DNA of 64,000 bases from Deltaproteobacteria bacterium (GCA_016717595.1 JADKFE010000005.1:82822-146821), one strand, 5' to 3'. Positions 1 through 8,757 are shown, counted from the stretch's first letter. A program made the numbers and translations. The notes: a model not told the origin generated them from the sequence alone.

Positions 1-1714
1 CGGCGGTGTAGGGGAACTCGCCGGGCACGTTCTCCAACATCGACCAGCGCACGATCTCGCCGTGGTCCACAAAGCGTGGGATGGCGACGCGAGGCACACG
101 GGTGCCTGAGAGCGAGGTGGTGACCAGCGGCTGGCGGATCTCTTGGCCCCGCACGGTGTAGATCAGCTCGTCTTGGCGGTAACGGCGGGACTTCTCGGCC
201 CAGCCGTCGATCACCGCCCGGGTCTCAGGGTGGAGGGCCCCGCGCCGGGCCTCGGCTTGGCTGAGCAGCGCGGCGGAGGTGGGGGCCTCAGCGACGAGGC
301 GCGCGGCCTCTTGGAGATGCCAGGCGTCCCGGGCCAAGGTGGCCTGCTCGGCGACGAAGCGGCGGTGATCCCGGCAGGCCCGGGCGATCTCGGCGAGGTG
401 CTGGTGACGCTCGGGGGAGAGGATCGCCCGGCGCGGCGGGCTCGCCTTCACGCCGGGGTCTTTGAGCTTCGACGGCCAGGGGCGCCCCGTGCGCTCGGCG
501 ACGAGGCCCATGAGGTGCAGGTAGACGGCGTTCACGCCGACGTCGTTGAACTGGGACGCGATGGTGCCGAACACGGGCAAGGCCTCATCGGGCGTCGAGA
601 ACAGCTCGCGGTTGCGCCGCACCTGCTTGCGCACATCCCGCAGGGCGTCCTGGGCCCCGCGGCGCTCAAACTTGTTGAGCACGACGACGTCGGCGAAGTC
701 GAGCATGTCGATCTTCTCAAGCTGGGAGCTGGCGCCGTACTCCGGCGTCATCACGTAGACCCCCAGATCGGCGACCTCCATCACCGCCGAGTCGCCTTGG
801 CCGATGCCCGAGGTCTCCACAAAGATCAGCTCAAAGCCCGCGAGGCGGCAGGCGGCGATGGCGTCGGCCGTGGCCCGGGACAGCTCACCGCCGGAGTCGC
901 GTGTGGCCAAGGACCGCATAAAACACCCGCCGCCGGAGATGGCGTTCATGCGGATGCGGTCGCCCAGAAGCGCGCCGCCGGTGCGTTTGCGGGTGGGGTC
1001 GATGGAGAGCACGGCGACGGGGCGGTCGGGGTGATCCCGCCGGGCGCGGCGCACGAGCTCATCGGTGAACGAGGACTTGCCCGCGCCGCCGGTGCCGGTG
1101 ATGCCGATGACCGCCGCGCCCTTCGCGCCGCTAAGCGCCGCCCGCAGAGACGGCGCGAGGGCGCCAGGGGACTCCACCTCACGCTCGGCCAAGGTGATGA
1201 GCCGGGCCAGAGCACCCTTGTCACCGGCCTTCACCCCGGCGAGGATCGCCTCGGCGTCTTGTTGGCCGTGGTCGGTGACGTCGTAGTCGGCGCCGCGCAC
1301 AAGGTCGGCGATCATGCCCACGAGGCCCAGGCGGCGGCCATCTTCAGGGTGGTAGATGCGCGTGACGCCATCGGCGTGGAGCTGGCGGATCTCCTCGGGC
1401 ACGATCACCCCGCCGCCGCCGCCGTAGACCTTGACGTGCCCCGCGCCTTGTTCACGCAGGAGCTGCACCATGTAGCGGAAGTACTCCATGTGCCCGCCCT
1501 GATACGACGAGATCGCGACGGCCTGGGCGTCCTCTTCGATGGCGGCCTGGACAACATCCGCGACGGAGCGGTTGTGGCCGAGGTGGATCACCTCACAGCC
1601 CATGGACTGAATGAGGCGGCGCATGACGTTGATCGCCGCGTCGTGCCCATCAAAGAGGGAGGCCGCGGTGACGACCCGCACGCGGTGGGTGGTGGTGACC
1701 TTCTCGCTGTTCAT
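1..1714 (-). CDS. icmF: Fused isobutyryl-CoA mutase/G-protein chaperone IcmF, 5' part (3' end outside window)
   Basis: B12-dependent acyl-CoA mutase with its G-protein chaperone in one chain; it interconverts isobutyryl-CoA and n-butyryl-CoA. The 571 visible residues begin with a cobalamin-binding domain (D22-G23-H24, cobalt ligand H24; GGGGGVIVPEEI near 98-109), then a MeaB/ArgK-type GTPase with Walker A GTGGAGKSS at 207-215 and a VVLNKFE-type NKxD region, then the start of the mutase substrate domain (VPGEFPYTA at the edge). Family members are about 1,090 residues, so roughly the last half is missing. Start chosen at ATG 1714 because GCAGGAG lies just upstream. Domain order and motif wording match IcmF rather than stand-alone methylmalonyl-CoA mutase. 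Methylmalonyl-CoA epimerase at 31.7 kb fits the same metabolism. Confidence 0.93.
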   Translation of the reverse strand, partial: MNSEKVTTTHRVRVVTAASLFDGHDAAINVMRRLIQSMGCEVIHLGHNRSVADVVQAAIEEDAQAVAISSYQGGHMEYFRYMVQLLREQGAGHVKVYGGGGGVIVPEEIRQLHADGVTRIYHPEDGRRLGLVGMIADLVRGADYDVTDHGQQDAEAILAGVKAGDKGALARLITLAEREVESPGALAPSLRAALSGAKGAAVIGITGTGGAGKSSFTDELVRRARRDHPDRPVAVLSIDPTRKRTGGALLGDRIRMNAISGGGCFMRSLATRDSGGELSRATADAIAACRLAGFELIFVETSGIGQGDSAVMEVADLGVYVMTPEYGASSQLEKIDMLDFADVVVLNKFERRGAQDALRDVRKQVRRNRELFSTPDEALPVFGTIASQFNDVGVNAVYLHLMGLVAERTGRPWPSKLKDPGVKASPPRRAILSPERHQHLAEIARACRDHRRFVAEQATLARDAWHLQEAARLVAEAPTSAALLSQAEARRGALHPETRAVIDGWAEKSRRYRQDELIYTVRGQEIRQPLVTTSLSGTRVPRVAIPRFVDHGEIVRWSMLENVPGEFPYTA

Positions 1715-1962
1715 CCAGGGCTCCTGCGGGGTCAGGGGGGTGAGCACGTTTAACGCGGGCCGGGAGCGCTCGCAGAGGGCGAAGGCGGGGGACTGGCCGC
1801 CGATGCACCAAAAAAGACTTGTCGGCGTTTGCGAGGCAGAGCATAGGGGCAATCGATCCGGCTGGGACGGCCCCGCGGGCTCGCTCGCGGCCCTACAACC
1901 TGCTCCCGCCCTGCTTCCTTCACCACCCCGGCACGACCCCGACGGAGGCCCCGGAACTCTTC

Positions 1963-2466
1963 ATGTCATCCTCCTCCGACTCCCTCGTTGAGCTCCTCAT
2001 GGAGCTCTTCACCAAAGAAGAGCTTCGTAAGTTCGTGGCGCACTATCGCCACGGCAAGGTCATCCTCTCGAAGCTCCCCAAGAAGGCCCAGAGCGAGTAT
2101 GACGTCGCGTATTACGTCGTAAAGGCCTGGAGCCAGAAGGGCCTCATCGCTGAAGACCTCGCCCAGCGCCTCAGCGCCGCCCGCCCCAAGTCGGCGCGAA
2201 TGGTCGAGGAGGTCTTCGAGGAGCTCCTCGAGGACGAGGACTACCTCGACGAGAAAGACGACGACGACGATGACGACGACGACGATCGCCTCGACAGCGA
2301 GTTCGACGAAGACGACGAGCTCGATGAAGACGACGACGACTTCGACGGCGACCTCGACGACGAAGACTTCGACGAAGACGAAGACTTCGAAGAGGGCGAC
2401 GAAGAAGACTTCGACGGCGACGCTGACGAAGGCGGCGGCAAGAAGGGCGGCCGCGACGAGTGGTAA
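1963..2466 (+). CDS. Small protein: death-like/effector-associated-type helical domain plus hyperacidic tail
   Basis: 167 residues. Residues about 5-85 form a compact helical domain with the pattern LVELLMELF..EELRKFV, a central ILSKLP, a YDVAYYVVKAW helix, GLI.EDLAQRLSAARP and MVEEVFEELL. This resembles the bacterial effector-associated/death-like adaptor domains known from myxobacterial conflict and signalling proteins (family knowledge; assignment is by pattern only). Residues about 88-155 are almost entirely Asp/Glu with scattered Phe/Leu, then a short GGGKKGGRDEW end. Start ATG 1963 is favoured because the domain begins right there and GGAGG lies about 15 bases upstream; an in-frame earlier start at 1819 would add a Pro-rich, non-domain segment. 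No enzyme motif is visible. Function unknown; probably a protein-interaction adaptor. Confidence 0.75.
   Translation: MSSSSDSLVELLMELFTKEELRKFVAHYRHGKVILSKLPKKAQSEYDVAYYVVKAWSQKGLIAEDLAQRLSAARPKSARMVEEVFEELLEDEDYLDEKDDDDDDDDDDRLDSEFDEDDELDEDDDDFDGDLDDEDFDEDEDFEEGDEEDFDGDADEGGGKKGGRDEW
2257..2286 (+). repeat. GAC/GAT trinucleotide run encoding ten Asp
   Basis: Ten consecutive Asp codons (GAC x4, GAT, GAC x4, GAT) inside the acidic tail of the preceding protein. Such a run can change length by slippage. Confidence 0.9.
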
Positions 2467-2502
2467 GCTGAGGCCACGCGCCGACAGAGCTCGGAGGGTT
2501 TG

Positions 2503-3075
2503 ATGAACGACGCTCAGGTCCTCCTCCCCCCAGCCGACCCCCGCCAGCACCTCCCCCTCGCCGCCTTACGCGCGGGGTTGGCGGCCCTGCCCGCGCCGCC
2601 CCTGGATCACGGCGTCGTGGCGCTGGTCGTGGAGCGCCACCCCGGCGAGGCCCGCCGCGCCCCACAGGTCGGCTGGTTCGCGCCAGGCCAAGGCCTCGTT
2701 GGCGACCGTTGGGCCCAGTCCGAGCGCGCGCACCCCGAGGCCGAGGTCACCCTGATGCGCGCGGACGTGGCCGCGCTCGTGTGCAACGGCCAAGACCTGA
2801 GCCTCCCCGGCGACAACCTGCTCGTCACCTTGGACCTCAGCGCGGCGAACCTGCCCACGGGCAGCCGCCTTCAGGTGGGCGAGGTGGTGCTGGAGATCAC
2901 CGCGAAGCCCCACACCGGCTGCCTCAAGTTTGAGCGGCGCTTCGGCGCCGACGCCCGGGCGCTCACGGCGCTAGACGAGCTGAAGCCCGCCCGGCTGCGG
3001 GGCATTCACGCCCGGGTGGTGACCGGCGGGGCCGTGCGGTGTGGGGATGCGGTGCGGGTGTTGGGGCGAGGCTAA
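2503..3075 (+). CDS. MOSC domain protein
   Basis: 190 residues with a MOSC fold signature: GQGLVGDRW near residue 65, a central stretch with LSLPGDNLLV and LPTGSRLQVGEVVLEI, then a conserved Cys in KPHTGCLKFERRFG. MOSC domains occur in molybdenum-cofactor sulfurases and related sulfur carriers; the invariant Cys carries sulfur. Stand-alone MOSC proteins of this size are common and often of unknown substrate. Start at ATG 2503 has GGAGGG five bases upstream; a TTG three bases earlier is possible. It lies 36 bases behind the acidic-tail gene on the same strand, so the two may be cotranscribed. Confidence 0.85.
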   Translation: MNDAQVLLPPADPRQHLPLAALRAGLAALPAPPLDHGVVALVVERHPGEARRAPQVGWFAPGQGLVGDRWAQSERAHPEAEVTLMRADVAALVCNGQDLSLPGDNLLVTLDLSAANLPTGSRLQVGEVVLEITAKPHTGCLKFERRFGADARALTALDELKPARLRGIHARVVTGGAVRCGDAVRVLGRG

Positions 3076-3132
3076 GGCGCAACACACCGCCCTCGGCGTG
3101 CGTACACTCTCCTTCTTCTCTGGAGCGCCGCC

Positions 3133-4236
3133 ATGCCTCGCATCATCGACCGCTTGGACGCCGCCGTCGGGCGCACGCCCGCGGAGCTTGACCTGCAAAT
3201 CGACTACACCCGGCAGGTGCCTAGCCCCGCCGCGCTGATCTCCCCTGAGGGCACCTACAACGCCGGGTGGTTTGAGCGTTTTGAGGGGGCCTACAACTTT
3301 GGGGACTCGAGCGCGTTCACCATGGCGCTCAACCGCTTCTTTCACGTCACGCTGGACACCCCCGACTACTATCTGGTGTGGAACATCGCCGACTTTGGGC
3401 GGGCGGGGAACGTCGCGCTGCAGGTGGTCGAGAAGGCCACCGGGCGGTTTGAGGCCGTGTCGCTCACGCGGCTCTTGCGGCAGAACCAGGTCACGATCAG
3501 CGACGACCAGCGCACCTTTGTAGACCCGACCACCCGCTCGTTTATCGAGGAGGACGAGGCCCGGGGAGAGCTGCGCTTCTCGATGCACACCGATCGGCTG
3601 CACCTCACCGGGGTCATGGAGCGCTCGGTCGGGCCGCAGCTCGTGCAATGTACGCGGTTTCATCGGGGCCGCGGCAGCCTGCAGTGGTACGGCGTCGCCC
3701 GGCTCAAGTTCGGCGCCCTCACCATCGGCAACGAGGTGATCTTGTTGCCTCCGGGCTCTTTGGGCACGACGGATCGAACGGTGGGTCACCAGCGGGGGCT
3801 TCAGGGCTGGTACTGGCTGGCGTCCGCCGGAGAGGCGATCCATGAACAAAGCGGCGAGAAGGTGACCTTGGGGGTTCAGGTTCACCGCGACCACCCCGAG
3901 CGCGCGCGGCCCGCCGTGCGCTCGATGAAGTACGCCGTGTGGCTCGATGGGCGGCTCCGCAAGCTGCCCGACGTGGCCTTTGAGCCCGGCGTACACAACC
4001 CCCAGACCCGAGAGAGCGGCCCCTGGCGGGTGTTTAACCCCATCGGCGACGGCGACGGCCTTGAGCTCAGCTTCACGCCGCGGTTTCATCGCCGGGAGAT
4101 GAAGGCGGCTTGGCTCATCGACGCCGACTTCAACCAGTACTACGGCGAGGTCGAGGGCACGCTCACCCTCGACGGCGAGCGCTGGCGGGTGCTCCCCACC
4201 TTCGCCGTGATCGAGGACTCCCGCCTGGAGATGTGA
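3133..4236 (+). CDS. Uncharacterised beta-rich protein, possibly DUF2804/lipocalin-like
   Basis: 367 residues, no signal peptide or membrane segment. The chain is rich in alternating hydrophobic and aromatic residues (YNFGDSSAFTMALNRFFHVTLDTPDYYLVWNIA split over strands) and ends with NQYYGEVEGTLTLDG followed by LPTFAVIEDS. The ending resembles DUF2804 and AttH/CrtC-like two-barrel proteins, where a similar G.Y.G...G...LDG...ED pattern closes the fold. That comparison is from memory and weak. GGAG lies eight bases before ATG 3133. It stands between the MOSC gene and a convergent MglA-like GTPase gene; no operon partner is evident. Function unknown. Confidence 0.7.
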   Translation: MPRIIDRLDAAVGRTPAELDLQIDYTRQVPSPAALISPEGTYNAGWFERFEGAYNFGDSSAFTMALNRFFHVTLDTPDYYLVWNIADFGRAGNVALQVVEKATGRFEAVSLTRLLRQNQVTISDDQRTFVDPTTRSFIEEDEARGELRFSMHTDRLHLTGVMERSVGPQLVQCTRFHRGRGSLQWYGVARLKFGALTIGNEVILLPPGSLGTTDRTVGHQRGLQGWYWLASAGEAIHEQSGEKVTLGVQVHRDHPERARPAVRSMKYAVWLDGRLRKLPDVAFEPGVHNPQTRESGPWRVFNPIGDGDGLELSFTPRFHRREMKAAWLIDADFNQYYGEVEGTLTLDGERWRVLPTFAVIEDSRLEM

Positions 4237-4243
4237 GGGCCGC

Positions 4244-4858
4244 TCAGCCGGCCATCGCCGCGGGCTGCTGGCCGTACTGGAGGCTCAGGCGACCCAGCAC
4301 CGTGCGCAGCACGGCGGTCTGGGTCTCCCAGACGCCGACCATCTCCGAGGCGATCGCCGACTCCGACGGGGCGTCGTGGCGGTTGTACAAGGTCTCCATG
4401 ACGTTGACAGGCACGGCGTCGGCGACGTCCCGCTTGTTCCACTGGAGGACGTGGGGGGTGTCCTTGAGCGAGCGCCCGTAGAGGGTGAGGTTGTGCTCAA
4501 GGTTCTCCAACGCGAGGAGGTTGGCGTTCTCTCGGCGCTCGCTGGAGTCGGCGACGAAGACGAGGCCGTCGACGTTCCGCAACAGCTCGCGGCGGGTGGA
4601 GTTGTAGAACGACTGCCCCGGCACGGAGAAGAAGTCGACCTGCACTTTGTACCCCCTCAGGTTGCCCAGGTGCGCCGGGAAATAATCGAAGAACAAGGTG
4701 CGCTCGGACTCGGTGTCTAAGGTCACCATCGCGCCACGAGAGCCCGCCGGGAACACCTGGTGCAGCATCTTGAGGTTGGTCGTCTTCCCACATTGGCCGG
4801 CGCCATAGTAGACGACCTTGACTCGCAGAAGCTGCTTGGAGGGGTGAAGAGTGGGCAT
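4244..4858 (-). CDS. MglA-family small Ras-like GTPase (orphan)
   Basis: 204 residues. Walker A YYGAGQCGKTTN at about 17-28, switch region TLDTESERTLFFDYFP, VPGQSFYNSTRRELL in place of the Ras DxxG, and base-recognition motif QWNKRD. These are hallmarks of MglA, the polarity GTPase that directs gliding and type IV pilus placement in Myxococcus. Here the usual partner MglB (Roadblock fold) is not adjacent. The tail after TVLGRLSLQYG is short and Ala-rich. A weak sigma-70-like promoter is visible 30-60 bases upstream, and an AT-rich block with a palindrome lies before it. Likely a regulator of cell polarity or of the nearby kinase pathway; whether it is the main MglA or a paralogue cannot be told. 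Confidence 0.88.
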   Translation of the reverse strand: MPTLHPSKQLLRVKVVYYGAGQCGKTTNLKMLHQVFPAGSRGAMVTLDTESERTLFFDYFPAHLGNLRGYKVQVDFFSVPGQSFYNSTRRELLRNVDGLVFVADSSERRENANLLALENLEHNLTLYGRSLKDTPHVLQWNKRDVADAVPVNVMETLYNRHDAPSESAIASEMVGVWETQTAVLRTVLGRLSLQYGQQPAAMAG

Positions 4859-4890
4859 CGGAGCCGTCCTGACCGGGGTACAGAATCACT

Positions 4891-4918
4891 ATAATAGAGA
4901 AACCGAAAAATCTCAGAA
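4891..4918 (-). promoter_or_regulatory. Candidate sigma-70-like promoter for the mglA-like gene
   Basis: Reading the minus strand: TTCTGA (weak -35), 16-base spacer, TATTAT (-10). The predicted start lies near 4884, giving a leader of about 25 bases. The -10 match is good, the -35 poor. Confidence 0.4.
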
Positions 4919-4953
4919 GGTCTTTTTGGAGGCTGTTTATCGGTGTTCAAAGG

Positions 4954-4970
4954 GTATATGAATCGTATAC
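4954..4970. promoter_or_regulatory. 17-bp imperfect palindrome upstream of mglA-like gene
   Basis: GTATATGAATCGTATAC reads as two half-sites of the form GTATAnGA around a central base, with 14 of 17 positions symmetric. It sits about 60 bases upstream of the candidate -10, a position usual for an activator or repressor site. Confidence 0.4.
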
Positions 4971-5046
4971 AAAAGACACACAAAAATAGTCCTATGGCGC
5001 AGCCCCGCCTAGGGCGATTCTGTGGGGATCCCTTTGCTGACGAATG

Positions 5047-5065
5047 AACACGTCTTTGACGTGTT
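5047..5065. repeat. Perfect hairpin, 8-bp stem with TTT loop
   Basis: AACACGTC, TTT, GACGTGTT. It lies about 190 bases beyond the kinase stop codon and could fold in either transcript. It has the same layout (AATG lead-in, stem, TTT, stem) as the two hairpins at 33359-33394. Confidence 0.5.
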
Positions 5066-5254
5066 TCTAGGGGGAGCGGCAAAACGAGCCGAACAAGGGG
5101 GGTCTTTGCGGCGCTCGGCTTGGCGTGTTGCCGCACAAAATTTTAAAAACATTCCCAATTGTAAGATCTTAGGCTCGATCCAGAAAAAGTTACCTAACAC
5201 TTTCACCGCGCCGATCGGCGTGCATCGGGGGCTTCTGACGCTCGCGCGGGGGGC

Positions 5255-8200
5255 TCAGCCCAGGCCGCGGCGGATCTCCAACGTCCAAGGGTGCACCGAG
5301 AGCGCCTCTTGGTCGGCGGGGCCGAGGTCCTCGCGGATCCGCTTGAGCAGGGCTTGGGCGGCCTCGTAGAACGCCCGGGCGCGGTCGGGCCAGCCCCGGG
5401 ACTCGGCCCAGCGCGCGGAGCAGAGCAGGTGCTCCAGGCGCAGGAGCAAGGCGGGCTCCTCGCCCATCCACTTGAGCACCGGGGCGAAGACGCGGTCGGG
5501 ATCTTCGCGGCAGCCGGTGGCCCGGGCCTGGGCGGCGCAGATCTCGCCGACGGTGGGCATGTTGCCCAGGCCCTCCACCTCCCCCAAGGCGCGCCGGAGC
5601 TGGGCCTCACCTTCAGCGGTGGCGCCGCAGGCCACGAGGGCCTCGCCGAGCGCCGCCCGCAGCCGGGGCGCGATCACCTTGAGCCTCGCGGCCTCCGCGG
5701 AGAGGATGGCGGGCTCCAGGATCTCGACGGCCTTTCGGGGCTCTTGGGTGAGCAGGGCGACCCGGGCCTGGGCCAAGGCCACGCCGACGCAGAGGTGCAG
5801 GTGCTCCCGGGGATCGAGCTCGGCGGTGAGGGTCGCGAGGCGCTCCCGGGCGCGGCCGAGGTGGTAGAGCTCGATCTCAAGCTCGGCGAGGTTGAGGTTC
5901 ATCATCGCCCAACGCCCGCGCGGGCCGCCGTCTCGGGCGGCGCGGAGCTGGGGCTCAAGGGCGCTCATCGCCTCAGAGAAGGCGCCGCGCTGGCGCAGCA
6001 CCTCGGCGAGGTTCGCCTGGGCGAACCACTGGCCGTAGCGGTCGCCGACGGAGTCGTAGAGCCCGACGGCCTCACGCAGCACACGCTCCCCTTCAGTGAG
6101 CCGCCCCCGCACCTCACAGAACACGCCGAACGACACCAAGGCCCGGGCGATCTCTCGGGGGTGGCCGTCGCGCCGGGCGGCGTCTAAGGCCCGGTCGAAC
6201 CAGCGGCCGGCGTCCTCAAAACGGGCGATCAACCACTGCACCGAGCCGATGTCCCGGCACACCCGCGCCTCCAAACGTGGGGAGCTGCTGCGGTCGTTCA
6301 GGTCGTGGGCCCGGCTCAAGAGCGTCTGGGCGCGGTCGAGGTCGCCGCGCTCGACGTAGAGTCGGGCGTTGTAGAGGTCAGCCTCAGCGCGCAGCCGGGG
6401 GTTGTCGGTGAGGGCGTGGACCTCACGAAAGGCCGCCTCCGCCGAGCCGTCTCCGGGGCGCACCTCGGCCAGCGCCCGGCCCAAGAGCAGGTGCAGCCGG
6501 GCCAAGGCGGCGCGGTCTTGGGGGCTCGTGCGTTGGCAGGCGGCGCTGACCTGCTCTAGGCTGGGCAGCACCTCCCCGGCGCGGCCGGACTCGATCATCG
6601 GCTCGGCCCAGGAGACGATGTCGTGCAGGGCCTCGTCCACCTGCCGCGCCGCGGCGAGCAGCTCCGCCCGGCGGGGCCCCGGGGGCTCCTCGACGACGGC
6701 CTGGGCCAGGCGTTTTCGCAGCACATAGCGGCGGCTGGCCCGCAGGCGCTCCATCACGAGCTCTCGGGTCATGCCCAGACGGAAGGTCCAGCGCTCAACG
6801 CCGGCCTCCTCGCGGCACTCGACGATGCGCCTGCCGGCGAGCTCCTCTAGACCCTCGACGGCGGCGTCTTGCTCAAGCTCCAGGGCGAAGGCGAGCATGC
6901 CCACCTGGGCCTCGCCCCCGGCCACGGCGAGGGCCTCGACGAGACGGCGACCCAGGCGCGGCAAGGCGTCCAGGCGTAGGGTGATCGCCTCCCGGGCCGA
7001 GCCGGGGATGGCGATGCGGCCCTCGCTGCGGTCTACCCAGGTGATGCTCGCCCCGGCGCGGCGGGCCTCTAAGGCGCCGGACTGCACCATCGCCCGCAGG
7101 ATCTCCTCGACGTAGCCGGGCAGGCCCCCGGTGACCTGATGGATGTTGCGCGAGAGCTCTGTGGAGGGCACCCGGCCGCCGAGCATGCCCTGAATCAGCT
7201 CGCCGACCTCCTCGACGGTCAAGGGCTGGAGGTTCACGCGCCAGGCGTCGGGGAGGCGCTGGCGTAAGGCGGCGCCCGGGGCGTCGGACTCATCGGAGCT
7301 GCCCGCGAGCAGCACCACGGCGACCTTCTGTTCACGAAGCTGCTGGCGTAAGCCCGCGATGACGTCCAAGGCGAAGGGAGAGCAGCGCTGAAGCGCGGAG
7401 AGGCCCAAGGCCAGGGGGTGCTCGTCTAAGGAGGCGCGGGCCTGGATGACCCGGGTGAGCGCCTCGATGGCCTCGGCGAGGGCCTCGGGGCCGGGCTCGG
7501 CCTCGGCGGCGGCGCGGTCCCAGCGGCGCAGGGTCAACATGTGCTGCACAAGATCGATGGCCTGGGCCCGGGGGAGGGACGACCAGACCGTGTCCGCCAG
7601 CTCCATCAGCGCGGCGAGGCCGGGCGCGCCGCCGAAGGAGGCCATAAACACCCGCCAGCCCAGCCCGCGGGCCTCAGCGCAGGCCGCCTTGAGCAGCCGA
7701 CCGCGCCCCGAGCCCGGCGCCCCGACGATGAGCACCATGCGCCCGGGTCGGGCCTTGAGCAGAGTGGCGCGGATCGACTCCAGCTCGGCCTGCCGCCCGA
7801 CGAGGCGCGTGGGCTTGGAGACGACGAGGGCCTGGCTGGGGCTCGGCTCGCGGCCTCGGATGCGGTCGGCGAGGTCGCGGGCGCGCTGGGGGCGCTGGCC
7901 CGGGTCTTTCTGGAGCAGCTCCAGGATGATGCGCTCGACCTCTTCAGGCAGGCTCGGCACCAAGGCCCGGGGCGGCACCGGGCGGCGCTCGACGTGCATC
8001 CGGGCGAGCTCATGGGGGGTCTCGGCCTCAAACACCCGCTTGCCCGTACACAGCCGGTACAGGAGCGCGCCCAGAGAGTAGAGGTCCGAGCGCGCGTCGA
8101 CGACGCCCCCGGTGATCTGCTCCGGCGAGGCGTAAGCGAAGGTGCCGACAAACTCCCCGGCCCGGGTGATGGACTCATCGGCCAAGAGCCGGGCGGTGCC

Positions 8201-8671
8201 GAAGTCGAGGAGCTTCGCGTTGCCGTCGCGCAAGACGAGGATGTTCGCCGACTTGAGGTCGCGGTGAACGATGCCCCGGCCATGGAGGTAGTCCAGCGCG
8301 TCGGCCACGGACGCCACCACCCGCAGCACCTCTTTTGTGCGCTGGGGCTCGCCGGGTTTGCCCAGGCTCTTCGCCCAGACCTGCACCGGCACGCCGTCGA
8401 GGAGCTCCATCGTGAGGTACGGCGTGCCCTCGTGGGCCCCGTAGCGGTAGACCCGCACGATGTTCGGGTGGTCCAGGCGGGTGAGCGCGCGGTACTCTCG
8501 GCTCAGGCGCGGGGAGGCGACGCCGCGGTGGGTGAGCAGCTTGAGGGCCTGGCGCTCGCGGGTGTGGGGATCCTCCACCTCAAACACCGCGGCCATCCCC
8601 CCTTGGGCGAGGGGGCGCACGACGCGGTAGGGCCCGATCTGAATCGGGATCGGGATCGAGACATCCTTCAC
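5255..8671 (-). CDS. Ser/Thr protein kinase with degenerate STAND-type ATPase and TPR region
   Basis: 1138 residues. Kinase domain about 13-268: GGMAAVFEV loop, Lys44, catalytic HRD at 136-138, DFG at 156-158, ASPEQ activation end. It is followed at about 289 by VGRQAELESI, the usual entry to an AAA/STAND ATPase. The Walker A here reads GAPGSGRGR at 317-325, with Arg in place of Lys and Gly-Arg in place of Lys-Ser/Thr, and the Walker B Asp is not visible (LALGLSALQ). The rest is helical with TPR-like repeats (A..Y...G....A). Such kinase-ATPase-TPR proteins are typical of myxobacteria and act as cytoplasmic signal integrators. The kinase looks active; the ATPase may be a pseudo-ATPase scaffold. 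No clear strong ribosome site is seen before ATG 8671. Confidence 0.9.
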   Translation of the reverse strand: MKDVSIPIPIQIGPYRVVRPLAQGGMAAVFEVEDPHTRERQALKLLTHRGVASPRLSREYRALTRLDHPNIVRVYRYGAHEGTPYLTMELLDGVPVQVWAKSLGKPGEPQRTKEVLRVVASVADALDYLHGRGIVHRDLKSANILVLRDGNAKLLDFGTARLLADESITRAGEFVGTFAYASPEQITGGVVDARSDLYSLGALLYRLCTGKRVFEAETPHELARMHVERRPVPPRALVPSLPEEVERIILELLQKDPGQRPQRARDLADRIRGREPSPSQALVVSKPTRLVGRQAELESIRATLLKARPGRMVLIVGAPGSGRGRLLKAACAEARGLGWRVFMASFGGAPGLAALMELADTVWSSLPRAQAIDLVQHMLTLRRWDRAAAEAEPGPEALAEAIEALTRVIQARASLDEHPLALGLSALQRCSPFALDVIAGLRQQLREQKVAVVLLAGSSDESDAPGAALRQRLPDAWRVNLQPLTVEEVGELIQGMLGGRVPSTELSRNIHQVTGGLPGYVEEILRAMVQSGALEARRAGASITWVDRSEGRIAIPGSAREAITLRLDALPRLGRRLVEALAVAGGEAQVGMLAFALELEQDAAVEGLEELAGRRIVECREEAGVERWTFRLGMTRELVMERLRASRRYVLRKRLAQAVVEEPPGPRRAELLAAARQVDEALHDIVSWAEPMIESGRAGEVLPSLEQVSAACQRTSPQDRAALARLHLLLGRALAEVRPGDGSAEAAFREVHALTDNPRLRAEADLYNARLYVERGDLDRAQTLLSRAHDLNDRSSSPRLEARVCRDIGSVQWLIARFEDAGRWFDRALDAARRDGHPREIARALVSFGVFCEVRGRLTEGERVLREAVGLYDSVGDRYGQWFAQANLAEVLRQRGAFSEAMSALEPQLRAARDGGPRGRWAMMNLNLAELEIELYHLGRARERLATLTAELDPREHLHLCVGVALAQARVALLTQEPRKAVEILEPAILSAEAARLKVIAPRLRAALGEALVACGATAEGEAQLRRALGEVEGLGNMPTVGEICAAQARATGCREDPDRVFAPVLKWMGEEPALLLRLEHLLCSARWAESRGWPDRARAFYEAAQALLKRIREDLGPADQEALSVHPWTLEIRRGLG

Positions 8672-8757
8672 CGAGGCCGCTCCACTCCGAAGCCGCTGAA
8701 CATACCCCGTCTCGCCCCTGGCTGTGTTAGGGGGGCGCTGCCACCTCCTCGAAACCG

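Larger units (their letters stand above)
4859..5254. other. AT-rich intergenic region between kinase 3' end and mglA-like 5' end
   Basis: Almost 400 bases without a convincing gene. Roughly 4880-5205 is far richer in A and T than the surrounding DNA. It contains a candidate promoter for the mglA-like gene, a 17-bp imperfect palindrome, a hairpin with a TTT loop and a short CGCCGATCGGCG palindrome at 5209-5220. Open frames here show no recognisable protein pattern. Confidence 0.7.

Noticed and set aside
143..1753. Long open frame on the plus strand over the icmF region
   Set aside because: Gly/Ala/Arg/His-rich without domains; it is the reverse of the clearly homologous minus-strand icmF reading.
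2257..2286. Asp-codon run as a phase-variable switch
   Set aside because: It is a triplet repeat, so length changes keep the frame; no regulatory effect is implied.
5022..5369. Small plus-strand open frame in the AT-rich gap
   Set aside because: No ribosome site or recognisable pattern, and its second half overlaps the kinase gene in reverse.
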